64,000 bases of DNA from Sinotaia quadrata (GCA_028829895.1 CM054181.1:116345860-116409859), one strand, 5' to 3'. Counted from the stretch's first letter, positions 24,136 to 35,639 are shown. The notes: a model not told the origin generated them from the letters alone. Numbers and translations are program-made.

Positions 24136-27100
24136 TTAGTATACACGCACGATAGATATCAGCGTCGCCTTCCCGATAGTGATCGTGTTGTCACTTCTCA
24201 GAAAGGCTTGAACCTGGTCCTGCTCCTTTAGTTGGAGACCAATCGTTACACAGCTTGGAGAACCATTTTTCGAATAAGCAGCAGTTTTAAACTCATTGTT
24301 AACGCGAAACCCCAAGTGGAAATCGCCTTTTCTTGGGTCAGCCCTGTAACATATTAAGTACACACATTTCTTATGTCAGTCCTTGTAAAATGTTAAGTAC
24401 ACACATTTCTTGGGTCAGCCCTGTAACATGTTAAGCACACACATTTCTTGGATTAGCCTTGTAACATGTTAAGTACAGACATTTCTTGGGTCAGCCCTGT
24501 AAAGTGTTAAGTACACACATTTCTCGGATCAGCCCTTGTCACGGGAAAAGCATGGAGCCAAAATTAAAATTTTTATTTCACACATCACGCAAGCAAAACG
24601 TGGACTAAGGGAAGTAATCCGCTGTCAAAAACTTGATTTCAGTAACAACGCATGCCCTGATGCATAAATAACTGTAATATGTAAACATTAATTTGTTCAC
24701 ACAGTTTCATCTAGTAAGACAGATGTATGTTTATATAGTATGTACATATCATCTCATGCATATATATCAAGGGGCAATATTTCTTTCAATGAAACTATGT
24801 GACAGCGCTGATAGGGGTCTTGACGGTCCAAGGAGACCAGAGAAATCAGTGGCTTTGTAACCTACAGATTTGCCCATGCACAGGAAATCTGGAATGCGAC
24901 AACCTGATCTTCGAATCTTCATTGTGATCAATGCTACGAGTGCGCCACCCTCTTCAAATCATCGCAGTGAAATGAACCACGATTTTGTGTGTCATCTCTT
25001 CAAAGCATCCCTTATGAGAGATGCGTGAGATTACGTCCCATCTCTTCGAACACTGACAGTACTAAGTGAGTAGTTAAAATATAAAGCAAAATCACACCTA
25101 GAAATGTATTGTTGATTTAGGAATAAGAACATTTAATCCATTCCTGTCAGAGTGATATTCATTATTGTTGTCATTTAAATGTAATATGAACTTTAATATG
25201 GTGGTAAATGCACGCCTATTCTGTATGTGAATTGTTGTTGATGATAGCGGTGCAATTTACCGCATAAGAATTGTATATTTACTTTTGTTTTCACTTTTTG
25301 AATTTCATCATTTTCATTCCCCCATCCCCTACGAATTGTATGACATTGGAAAGGTATATACTTGATTAATCACTGTGTGAAAGAGAAACGCCCCAATTAG
25401 GTTAATAAAACCTAATTTTCACTTTCAAAAAAACAACTCATTAGTCAAATGTTTCTGAGAGGGGTAAAAGGAATCGTATATGTCTTTGTTACGTTTCCAG
25501 TATTTCTTTATAGACCCTGCCTAGGATTTTTAAGGACTTTAAAAATGATAGGTTAAATTAATTCCTTCTCTCTATCCTACACAGACTGGTTGCCCAAATT
25601 ATCATTCGACTAACTTAAAAATGTGTCTTGTAGTGCAGACAACAGATTTACAAACTGACAACTTGCGTACAAAAGCTGGCTTGGAGTCGTTAAATTCCTC
25701 TTAATTAATATGCATTCGTTACATCATTCAGCTCAATCTGCCCCCATCCAAACCATGAATTAACATTAGGTCTATTATGCATAAAAATGTACTATAAGAG
25801 GGTTTAACAATTTAAAATGAGATTTAATAAGATTTAACAATTAACAAGATAATCAACATACGAGTGCGAAGTCTAATTCTACTCGGCAAGTAAATATATG
25901 CTTATTATTGTTCATGAGAAATATGCCATGAGAAATGTTCCTTGTGATTTTTGATCAGCAAAGCTATGACTTAGCTTTTTGACTGATGTCGTGTGGGTTC
26001 TTGATCCAGTTCCAACCGGTCCACCTCACTTATCATAGTCGGCAAAATGCACACTAGCATAGGCGGAAAACTGTCTCTCAGTCACCAAGCCGGACGAAGA
26101 ATGTGAGTATAGACAAAGGATGTGCAGACCTGCTTGTCAGCACCCTCTCAACAATGGCGGTAAGACTGTAATTGGAACAGAACTCAACTCAAAGAGTTCA
26201 GGTACCCAAGACTAGGAACCAAGGACCGACCTGAAAAACAAGAATGGCCTCGTAATCGTTCTGCGTTTAACGTTCGCCCAACCTAAGCACGATTCGTATT
26301 TAAATGCACTGAGTTAGAAATTCGACTAACGCATCGTTTACAATTTAGATTAGAGAATATAATGATCTCACGCATGTTACATTTAACAATACATGACGAA
26401 TGAATTACCAAATATTTAAAACATTAAAATTTAGAGTTCATAGAAAGGGATAATTCAAATCAAGCAAAGCGCTTCACAATTTAACATTAAAATTACACGC
26501 AACAATTTGAATTACATAGGAAATTCATGTCGGGCAGAGGCGCTCCTGGCACTAGTGAATTTAAAGTTATATAAATTAAAGTTACAATGAAAAGAGTTAC
26601 AATGATTTATATACAATAACTTATAGGTTTTGTCATCTACAAGCGAACCGTGCTTAAGCTACAGTAGCAATGAATAGCACAAAATTACATACATGGTTCA
26701 AAATGCAAGATACAATTAATAAATGCAATACCTTTGCTAGAAGTTGACGTGTTATCTTCGGAGCAAAATCGCGTCGGTGTTCCTATCGATTCAACGGAGG
26801 CGGCTGCAAAGTGCACTATATGCCGTTTTTTGGATCGAGTGTTGAATTAGGCGCGCAACACTGTATTTATTAGAAATGCATATAACGCGTCACGTGACGG
26901 GTCACGTGGTATGTAGTTGGTTCGAGAATCTAGACAATGGCCTAAAGTTACATAACGTCCTGACCTCTTTGGTAGAAGCTTCTCGATACTGATGTATCAT
27001 GGGAGAACTTTAACAAAGGAGTTTTCAAATTTTGATATTTGAAAACAACAAGTAGGTTAATAAGTCATGACCGGATTTTATCAGACTTGTAACAGTCTTG

Positions 27101-28754
27101 TTTCGTTTCATTCATCTGTTTGTCCGATATTCACTATTATGATACTCGCATACTCGAATGCACAGCCAATAAAACGTTCCTTTGCATGACAGAATAAAAT
27201 GGGCCCCACCCAAACATCAATGGTGTCTGTCCTGTTTCTATGTAACATCTAAAAGACGACGTATTACTGGCACATGTCACGAGCTTTCCGGAGATACACC
27301 GGGATGGCCGAACGACACCCCCTGTGTCTCTGCATCTCGTGACACCCTGTGACATGATAACATGATAACATGGATATTTCAACGATATCATTGTATATCT
27401 GTGCTTTTCAAGGTTTCTTTTGATAGACGAGCATTCGGGCCAGAAAAATACTGAGTCGAAAACTTACTTCAACAAAAAATATTACCGACTCAGTATTTTT
27501 CTGGCCCGAATGCTCGTCTATCTCTTAACTGTATTTTTAGACACATTTCTCACTAATAAAAAAACATGAATACATTGAACAAAGCAACACATTTCTTAGT
27601 AATGAAGAACGTCTTCGCTTTAGCGTGAGATGTAGTTAATTTAATATATCCAAGTACATATTAAGAATACATTTAACAAATGACAGAAGGTGTGTTGTAT
27701 ATTAGTCATAACGTAGAATACTATCAAGAGGTCAATTACCTGAGCAAACGGAACATTTGGAGGCCTACACACTTGAGCCATACTGTGGGTAAGGTATACA
27801 TATACATGCAAATGGATTATTTTATTATGGTGGGCCTACAAAGTTTTGCCAAATAACTATAAAACAAATATAAAAATAATTATAAAAGACAAAATAAGGA
27901 ACAATAGTGAAATCACAGTTATAAATGTACATTTCAAAGATGTGCATTTCAAGAACGCGTATTTCAAAGATGTATATTTTAAAGACGTGAATTTCAAGGA
28001 CATGCATTTTAAAGATGTACATTTCAAAGACGGTACAGGGTTTCCGAAACTATTGCACTTACAGATTGACCATGAGCAATGACGTTAAAAGCGGAATCTC
28101 TCCTATGTTTTCTTCGTGCATAGGTGATTCCCTTTCAGTTTAATGTCGGTTTGTTCAAGACACTTACGATATGACCGCAACATTTCTTCTACCTTAAAAT
28201 CTGCCCATTTGTTCAAGTTTGAAATCTGGGTGACTCGTCAAATGCGCGAACGACAAATGCGCGATAGGGTTAAATTTAGGGTTATGTTAGGGTTATGTTA
28301 TGGTTATGGTTAGGATTAGGATCATGATTATGGGTTAGGGTTAGAGTTAGGGTTAGGGTTAGAGTTAGGGACAGAACGCGTCGTCGCGATTTTGTTGGCG
28401 CGCTTTTGTCGGGGCACACATTTGTCGGTGAACCGAAATCTGCAGTGATATAATCGCATTTCTTCTACCTTAAAATCTGTCTTTTTGTTCAAGTCTGAAA
28501 ACTGCAATTATATAACCGCATTCGATTACACTAAATGGTTCGCTCAATGTTCTGAACCTCGACAAGACAAGAAAATTCTCAAGGCTGCGGTTTTATCTCA
28601 GCGCCTAAACATTATTCTAGGAATTTCAAGAATTAAGATGTAAATAAATAATAGGCTAATTATTTAATGAAAAGTGATAATTATTACTTGAAATTAAACA
28701 TGAATATAATATATATATATATACATGTACTCACACTCTCTCTATCTCTATCTA

Positions 28755-28795
<41 letters not shown>

Positions 28796-29007
28796 ATATC
28801 TATCACTTTACATCACAGTAACAATCACGACCTTAGAGTGATCTGGTACACGCCTGTTGCAGGAATGTTGATGTTTCCACTATATGCATGGTACATGTTG
28901 GGATGTGTACAGTCAATGATGCTTTCGAACTTAATGATATCGTCCTTCGAGATTTGAATATCTTTACCAACTTCAGCAGAAAACACAACGGGCTTACAAC
29001 CTTCCAT
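24136..29007 (-). CDS. C1q-domain protein, gene 2 (two coding exons)
   Basis: Paralogue of the gene at 8790-10273. Coding exons are 29007-28832 and 24343-24136, joined in phase 2 (donor CTAAG|GTCGTG, acceptor ATATGTTACAG|GGCTG); the intron is about 4.5 kb against 1.1 kb in gene 1. The product is 127 residues: VVFSAEVGKDIQIS, then TGVYQITLR, then FHLGFRVNNEF and TIGLQLKEQDQVQAFL, ending IVRVY. The terminal exon is exactly 208 nt in both genes and both frames are intact, which suggests constraint since duplication. The ATG lies 9 nt inside exon 2 with G at -3 and +4. The loop before GVY differs most between the paralogues (SIIDCTHPNMYHAYSGN against SIIDSTANIRQESNGS), as in ligand-facing loops of this family. 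No promoter was found for this copy. ATTAAA lies at 24052-24047. Confidence 0.82.
24344..24540. repeat. 38-bp array duplicating the exon 3 acceptor of C1q gene 2
   Basis: About five extra units of TTGGGTCAGCCCTGTAACAT plus TTAAGTACACACATTTC. On the gene's strand each keeps a TTACAG|GGCTGACCC-like acceptor. The paralogous site in gene 1 has one copy. Confidence 0.85.
24541..27345. other. Large insertion in the intron of C1q gene 2, absent from gene 1
   Basis: The sequence from about 24541 to 27345 has no counterpart in gene 1. No long ORF is seen. On the minus strand a segment from about 27095 (TGTTACAAGTCTG) to about 24537 (CCCGTGACA) begins TG and ends CA with roughly inverted ends, LTR-like, but I could find no target-site duplication. 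A GC-richer patch at 26760-26930 includes CACGTGAC palindromes. Confidence 0.5.
27137..27346 (-). other. Open frame at a second C1q-type acceptor position (possible extra exon)
   Basis: Behind a CATGTCACAG acceptor lies a 69-codon frame (six Cys, GVTRCRDTGG...) ending TCATAA, close to the 208-nt length of the true terminal exon. The DNA past the acceptor aligns with gene 1 intron sequence, so this acceptor is the positional equivalent of the gene 1 exon 3 acceptor. But it is phase 0 while the donor is phase 2; in the matching phase there is a stop after about 22 residues. No domain is recognised. It could be a diverged exon, an alternative terminator or chance. Confidence 0.25.
27422..27522. 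repeat. Perfect 37-bp inverted repeat with 27-nt spacer
   Basis: 27422-27458 is the exact reverse complement of 27486-27522 (arm contains GCATTCGGGCCAGAAAAATA). The transcript would fold into a long hairpin. The paralogous site near 9075-9112 has only one diverged arm. Confidence 0.95.
28228..28434. mobile_element. 207-bp MITE-like insertion with a TTAGGG-like core
   Basis: Flanked by GAAATCT on both sides (28221-28227 and 28435-28441); the paralogous site 9775-9781 has one GAAATCT and no insert. The ends are imperfect inverted repeats (GGGTGACTCGTCAAATGCGC against GGTTCACCGACAAATGTGTG). The interior is GGGTTA/GGTTAG degenerate repeat. This is a nonautonomous DNA transposon in the intron of C1q gene 2. 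Confidence 0.85.
28730..28805. repeat. (TCTA/TCTG)n microsatellite near the C1q gene 2 exon 2 donor
   Basis: A TCTC, TCTA and TCTG mixture ending about 30 nt from the exon donor, replacing the (CT)n of gene 1. Confidence 0.93.
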
Positions 29008-29534
29008 GACAATTGCCTGTAAAAAATATATATATAGTGTAAAAACAATTATGATTACCTGCAAATTACCACATGTATAGTGTAAACATCATAATTACTA
29101 TAACATACAGTGAGAACGCTGTACCTGTGAACTATCTGTGACAAATATTTCCTCCCGTTCTGTTATTTGTCATTTTATTCTATGTGTATTTATTTACGAG
29201 CTTTGAGTGTTTGCCTGTCATATGACGGCAAATTAAAATGCTTTCTTAAAATGACGCATATTTTCCTTTTCAGCAGAAACTAAATTTTCATTGAAGAATA
29301 ATTTACCCATGCCAAGATTCTTCTAGCATTTTAGTTCACCCACCCACCCACTTTGTGGGATCTGTTTATTTAGCAGACACTTGAACGCACTGGAGATTTC
29401 TAAAATTTATTTTTTAAATATTTTTATTTAATGCCTGAATTTATAATTAGTTCGTGGCGAGTGTGCAACATGCTTACATACAATCTTAAAATAGAAACGC
29501 GTGTATCTAATACGTATTCTAATGTACATCACTG

Positions 29535-29539
<5 letters not shown>

Positions 29540-29566
<27 letters not shown>
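29540..29566. repeat. (GT)n microsatellite
   Basis: Paralogue of the tract at 11245-11277. Confidence 0.93.
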
Positions 29567-29864
29567 TATGATAGCAGTTTTACGTCACCACTGGAGCTTG
29601 CAGTGATCATTTCGTCATCGTTCTCTGATCTAGAGTGCCCCAGGGGGACCCACAAGCTCATACGTGTGTTCGAGGTGCAGGACGGGAGGGCTGGCGGAAA
29701 GGGAGTGAAGAAGGTCGCACCAGTTTGGCGCACACCCTCAACCGCCCTCTGTCGTTTTCTGCTTTGTTCAGAAACAGAAACAAAAGTTGATCATAAATAA
29801 AAACAAATATATTTAATATGTTTTGAGGTGTACATCGATGATTTTTATCATAAATAGAAACACG

Positions 29865-31255
29865 TTTTCTTGTGTGTGTGTGTATAATAGTAAACTAACA
29901 ATCGGAATAAAGATTTAAAGACATCAGCAGAAACTAAACAAACAATATAAGGCCGGCAATCAAGAAATTGCTTGTTGGGTAAATGCTCGAAGGTCAAAGT
30001 CGCTTTAGCACCGCTCCTAAAAACTAATTTGACCCACCTGTCATTTAAATGAATGCATTGTAAGCGAGTGAAAACGAGCATCGTTTAGTAAATGACCTTG
30101 ACCACCATTTTTGTTCGTGAAAGCGACGATGCAACATAAAGCTGGCCATGTAAAAGAAATCCACGTGCTCGAAGGTCAAGGACGCTTTAGCATCACTCCA
30201 AAAATATCTCACGTGCTCGAGGGTAAATCTGGCATTGTAAATAATAAAACCCTCTCATGTGCTCCAACGAATGCGTTATACACTGACATAGCTGGAAAAC
30301 TATATAAGAGATAGTACATTTATTCTGTTATTAATGCTGATGTGGCAAAGTTTCAAGTAGACGTCATGCTCTGCACGTAAAACACATTAGTGAAAATAGT
30401 GCAAGTATTTTTCTAGATTGTAATAAAACCACTGATTGGCCTTCCTTAAAGTATTTTACTCCTCTTAGAAATTCTACGGCCGGCCAGCCTGGAATAACTA
30501 TACCTACCCGCTTTGCATTGTTGTCATTAACCGCTTTAATTGTGGCAGTAAGTGACACTATGCGACCGTAGTTAGCCGACAAATAGAGAGGTACGTCATA
30601 ATTGACCAATCGCTGAGTATGGGCCGACTGAAGTTGACCAATAGGAGTTAGAAGAGTATAGGGAGCAATCCGGGCTTGTCAGAAAATATTTCTTGAGCTA
30701 ATTAAAGTTAGAAAATTCTCCTATGTATCAGACTATTCAGAGTTATTAAATGCACATGGTAAAGTCCACATTGCGAGTATGAACTCAGAGTTATTAAGTG
30801 CACATGGTAAAGGCCATATTGTCATTAAAAATTCAGAGTTATTAATTTTTGCTTGTAAAATTTCTTGTTTTCTTTCAGCTAGTAGTAAAATATTTTATTC
30901 CTATGTACAAGGTTGTATGATTTCTTTTTATAACTCTGAGAGATTTTCTCCCTTTATATTCAGATTCATTAGAGAGCACAATGTGATTTGTTGTGAATGT
31001 ATTTGTGAAACTAAATGTAGGTAGCCACTATTTGGAAACTTTGTGGCAAGTCTTAATGCAACAGACCTACATCTAGTAAAATGTTGTCACGATTCAGTGA
31101 TTTTCAATGTTGATGTCTTTAAATACCACTTTATTTAATTATACTACATTGTGTATAAATATGCTTGTACTTTGCAATGAAAACATGTAGCACAATTTCA
31201 TTGTTTACCTATTGTAACGCCAAATAGGCTAGTCTGAGAGAGCCTAATCATTGAA
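29865..31255. mobile_element. Insertion in duplication copy 2; part recurs at 61430-61890
   Basis: The sequence between AAATAGAAAC (29860) and AAATAGGCT (31222) is missing from copy 1 at about 11575. A 29980-30320 subregion matches 61430-61890 (GCAACATAAAGCTGGCCATG, CACGTGCTCGA, GAAGGTCAAGGACGCTTTA, AGCTGGAAAACTATAT). It holds an 81-codon minus-strand frame (30609-30364, containing VGIVIPGWPAVEFLRG) that I cannot assign; no splice signal makes it a clear gene. Confidence 0.6.
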
Positions 31256-31439
31256 CCCAATTTTTAAGGGAGAGATAGATAATGTGAGTTGAGTCAAAAT
31301 ACTTGAGAATAATGTTGCCTTTCAGAAAAGTCGGCAAGCTTTTTTGTTCTTTCATTTTCCTAGCTATTCCTTATCCTATGCTTAATTACGGACTTCAAGT
31401 GAGCTACACTTGACCTTCGACCTACGTGACCGGCTGAAA

Positions 31440-31515
31440 TGAATGCGAGAGCATCCTGTCTCTGACGTCACTCATCTTTATCCCGTCTCTGACGTCACTC
31501 ATCTTGATCCTGCCG
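31440..31515. repeat. Two-unit remnant of the CRE-carrying repeat
   Basis: Two TGACGTCACTCATC units at the place paralogous to the 13-unit array at 11812-12185. Confidence 0.85.
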
Positions 31516-31814
31516 CTGGCGAAAGAGCAAGAGGGATGAAATTCTTCAATTCAGGTCAAGTCGACCTGAAAAAATAGCCGGACTGGTATGCAAGTAATGC
31601 AACGTGTGTCTCTTGTACCTCTTGACTTACGAGAGTGGACTAATACATCATAATTCATACAATAAATTTCTTTAATGTCTTTTACGTGCGGCACACAGGG
31701 AGTGCAAGTTACTACGTCCATCAATGTCATTATGTTCACCATGACGTTCACATGAAAATCTAATGTTAATTACGTTGTTCAGTTTAAAACAGTATGACTG
31801 TCTTGGTTTTGTGG

Positions 31815-32720
31815 TGGAGTAACTTTACCTATCCCTATTTCTAAACTTAATAATTGTATACATGTATTTGTTACCAATGATAACACGGCACGACCTTGGG
31901 CACTGCTTACGATGATTTTTTTTTGGTAAGTGTCAGAGTTGGAGTAAACAACTCATGAAGAGAATGTGCTAGAGTTTGCTGATGTAATCTGAACAGGTTT
32001 TATGTGGAGGAACAGTTTTTATTATTCTATGGTTAAGATTGATCGATTGAAAGAGAATGGACTTAGAAATATTTCGTGTATTTTGCTACTGATATATATT
32101 ATATGTGTTTTAATGTAGAGATGTATTATGTGAGTAGACTATTATTTCTACTTTTGTGAATTATGATGTGTGTATGTTATATGTTAAACACATGGCATTG
32201 TTTCTAGTGAACACGTATATAAATCATTTATGTTGTATTTAATATGCTGTATACATATCAGTCTAAACTGTAAGTTGAGACTTGAATATAAGAAAGAATG
32301 GAGCTAGAGATGACAAACTGGAAAACTTAAGCATTTATTCCCTGATTATATTTTACAAGAAAGAAGCAGCCTTTCTAAATTTTTTGGGAATTTCCTCCTG
32401 GTTTCCAGTTTATTGATTTAATTATGACTGCGTTAAATTCCAGAAGTCTGTCTCAAGTGTGTAAGTGTAAGGATACACTGCACCTGTTAAAATATGTCAG
32501 CAAGAGTGCTTGTCTACAATGTGCAATTTCTGGTATAAAAAAAATTACTGGAAATTGCTACATTGTTGTCTTGCATGAGGGAGCTAATACAGAGATTGAG
32601 TATCCAGCTTAATCTTGAGAGAACAGCAGCTCGTAGAACATTCAACAGCATGCTAGAGGATCACACGAAGAATTGACAATTCTGTTGTGAACAATAAACT
32701 TCTGGCGAGCAGAACAACAA
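31815..32720 (+). mobile_element. Dispersed element B, copy
   Basis: Matches 55545-56600 (same strand) and 46530-47290 (inverted): GGTGGAGTAA start, GGGCACTGCTTACGATGAT, GAGAATGGACTTAGAAATAT, TACTGATAT, CTGTAAGTTGAGACT, AAACTGGAAAAC. A 62-codon frame inside (32424-32612) is not recognisable. Class unknown, about 0.9-1.1 kb. Confidence 0.75.
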
Positions 32721-33199
32721 TTGTAGCAATTTTCCAGTAACTTCCTTATATCACTTTGTTATTCACGGAAATCGAATTGTTCATTTTCTTGTTTTCAAAT
32801 TTAATTTTATTATTAAATTTTATTGTTAATTCTCTTTCTTGTTATCTTGCATTGTTATTACATAAGCGTTTGTAATCGACCGTGATTTGCCAACTGGGGG
32901 CTAAAGCCAGGAATAAAGGAATAAAGAATTATACATATTAATCTATAAATAAAGGGGAGATAAAATTGTTGGCAAAGAAGTCAACTAACTTATCTGACTA
33001 AGTGTCGTGAACAATTAGGCTGAGCTTGAGGCATTTGAGTGGAGATAAGTTAGGCAAGTCCAACTGTCGCTAATGTTAGGAATCATCTAATAAACTAATA
33101 TTGATAATTAGTGCCTAAATTAGGACAAGGCCGTTAAATGAAAACCGGACATGTGACAATAACAATTAAGTTAGAAACAGAGATAGGCAAATTTACTGT

Positions 33200-35560
33200 G
33201 CCACGTGCTGTTATACAGAGGACCTAACAAGTGCATTCATTTATATACACACACACTGCCTCACAATTACCTAAACTGAAAAATACACAAAATCAATATT
33301 TTAATTAGTGTGCATTATTACCAGTGCTCTTATTTAAAATATTGACTCTGCTTATGTTGAAATACCTCAGAGTTACAGGTGAGCTTGGTAATTAAAATTT
33401 CAAGTTAGATACTTATAAGAAATATATGTTTTGAATAATACAAAACAATATTCTTATCTATTTATCATTAGTGTTACATATACAATTTCTATATTTGGCA
33501 ATTTTGACTGTCATTTTCTAAAGAATTACTTTGCACACAAAATACAGTAGAATGAGCAGCTTCTTTAAATATTTTTAACTCTTAATTTATGTTAATATTC
33601 ATAATGAAGTGGTTCATTTTTTATAATGCTTTCTGTACCTTTAAATGCATTATTATTATCTTACAACTTCAATTGCATATTTTTTTTGTTGAAATACCTC
33701 ACAACTTCTGCTGTGCATAATACATTCAGAAATGTTCAAACTGAATTAAGCTATACCTGACAATTGCTGTGTGATACTGTTGCACACAGTACCTCACAAG
33801 TGCATTCATTTGCACAAACACTACTTCACAATTACCTATACTGAAAAATACACACAAACAATATTTTAATTAGTATGCATTATTACCAGTGCTCTTATCA
33901 TCTAAAATATTGACTCCGCATATTTTTAATACCTCACAATTAACTGTTAGGCTCAGTAATTAAAATTCCTAGTTAGATACATATAAAGAATATGTGTTCT
34001 TTCACTCAAAAGTCCTGTATGATGGTATTTCACATGGTACTTAATAAGTACTAGCACAAGTCAGCACCATATCACAATCGGTGATTCTTAGAAATATCAC
34101 ACAAACATGTAAGAAAACGGATCAATATTAAATTATTTCAAATAACTACTACTGGTATATGCTATATCAGTTATTAAACTAAAGCAGTTGTATAATTAAG
34201 AGTTTTTAAAAATTAATCTTTTTTATCTTTAAAATCTTTACACATTTAAAGAATGTGCACTAAACTACCTCACTGATTCTGTGATAGACTGATGCTGTTG
34301 CACAAATATTCAATTGTACATTCATTATTTATAGTACTTCAGAAACACTTGTAGAATAATTATTTACTTTAGGGTTCCTGATATTGAAAAATAGACACAA
34401 ATATAATATCTATAATGTGCATTATTATTATTTGCACACTATCTTCATATGCTTTGAAAAACACAAGAATTGAGATATTTTATCTGCATTGAAAAAAAAA
34501 ATATCACAAATTGCACAGAGATTTAAAATTATTTGCTTAATATTATTTTATCATTTCAATTGCTCTGTGTGTTTTACAACACAAAGCAGCTTCTATTTGG
34601 GTACAACTCAAAATATACACAGATAAAATATTTTAATTTAATAAAGCTACCTCAAAATGCTATTTGACATAACACCACCTCATTCATGCTGAAAAATACA
34701 CCAAACTAGAGCATATAGTGATATACTTTATCCCTGTTAAACTAGTGCCTCATACAGTGGCATATTAACCAAATAAGCTTATTTTGGTGTTATTTATAAT
34801 TATTAATTATGCAATAAAATACCTTACAACCATGGTATAAAAAAATATTTAACAATTAGTACTAAAGCTACAAAAGGAAGTGAATAATAATATTAAAATA
34901 AATTAAACCACCTAATGAAACTGCTGTATATGTAACTGTTGCAAATTATTTTACCTCAAAACTAGGGCTACCCATTTTAACGATAAATTGATAAAGAAAT
35001 TTTAGCAATTAATTTATTTCATAATGATTAAATTTCAACCAATTTTCTTTCTTGCTTAACTGAAACAATGCCGATATTTAATTGCACCAGAAGTTTTTAT
35101 TTGTTATTATTTTTACTGCCAAAATGGCTAATCCTGATGAAAGATTATAAATCGGTTAAAAGTAAATTGCATGACCATTTTGGTTTTAAAGTAGATGATA
35201 ACAACAAAGTTATTAATGAGAAAGTATACAGTTTTAATTGTTTTTTTATCTATTAATTAATTGTTAATTGTTGTAAGATTAATCGTCAAAGTAATCATTA
35301 ATTGTTAACAGCCCTACTCAAAACTGAAAGTACTGAATAAAACAATATTTGATATGTTTTCTAGTATAAAGTGCATTGCTGTGGATTTGACCAGGACTTA
35401 CTTCTGTTGATATGCACTTACAGGAAAAAATATTTTGAATTCAGCTACCTCATAAGTAGTGTGTGGTGTTGCACACAGTACCTCACAAGTACCATTATAT
35501 GTATTCACTAAAACTAACTAGTACTGATAGTGAAAAATGTACACAAACAGGATTTGATAT
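33200..35560. repeat. Degenerate higher-order repeat, about 550-600 bp period
   Basis: Blocks at about 33225-33420 and 33785-33985 are close matches (ACAAGTGCATTCATTT, CTTCACAATTACCTA, TATTACCAGTGCTCTTAT, AAAATATTGACTC). Weaker echoes occur at 34270-34470 and 35465-35640. AT-rich with recurrent CCTCA and CACACA. No coding signal. Confidence 0.65.
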
Positions 35561-35639
35561 ATTTTATCTATATTAAAATATTACTATCACCATTTCTGCC
35601 ACATTATTAACATAGATGCAGTCATGAAGACATATTTTC

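Larger units (their letters stand above)
22660..31925. repeat. Segmental duplication, copy 2 (carries C1q gene 2)
   Basis: Paralogous to 6780-12568 but longer. The extra material is mainly an intron insertion at about 24541-27345, a MITE at 28228-28434 and an insertion at about 29865-31255. Several minisatellites that are long in copy 1 are short here. Confidence 0.85.

Noticed and set aside
26917..26935. GGTTCGAGAATC as a tRNA B box
   Set aside because: No A box or cloverleaf pairing at the right distance upstream.
28265..28375. Interstitial telomere (TTAGGG)n relic from chromosome fusion
   Set aside because: The tract is the interior of a bounded 207-bp insertion with target-site duplication and inverted ends.
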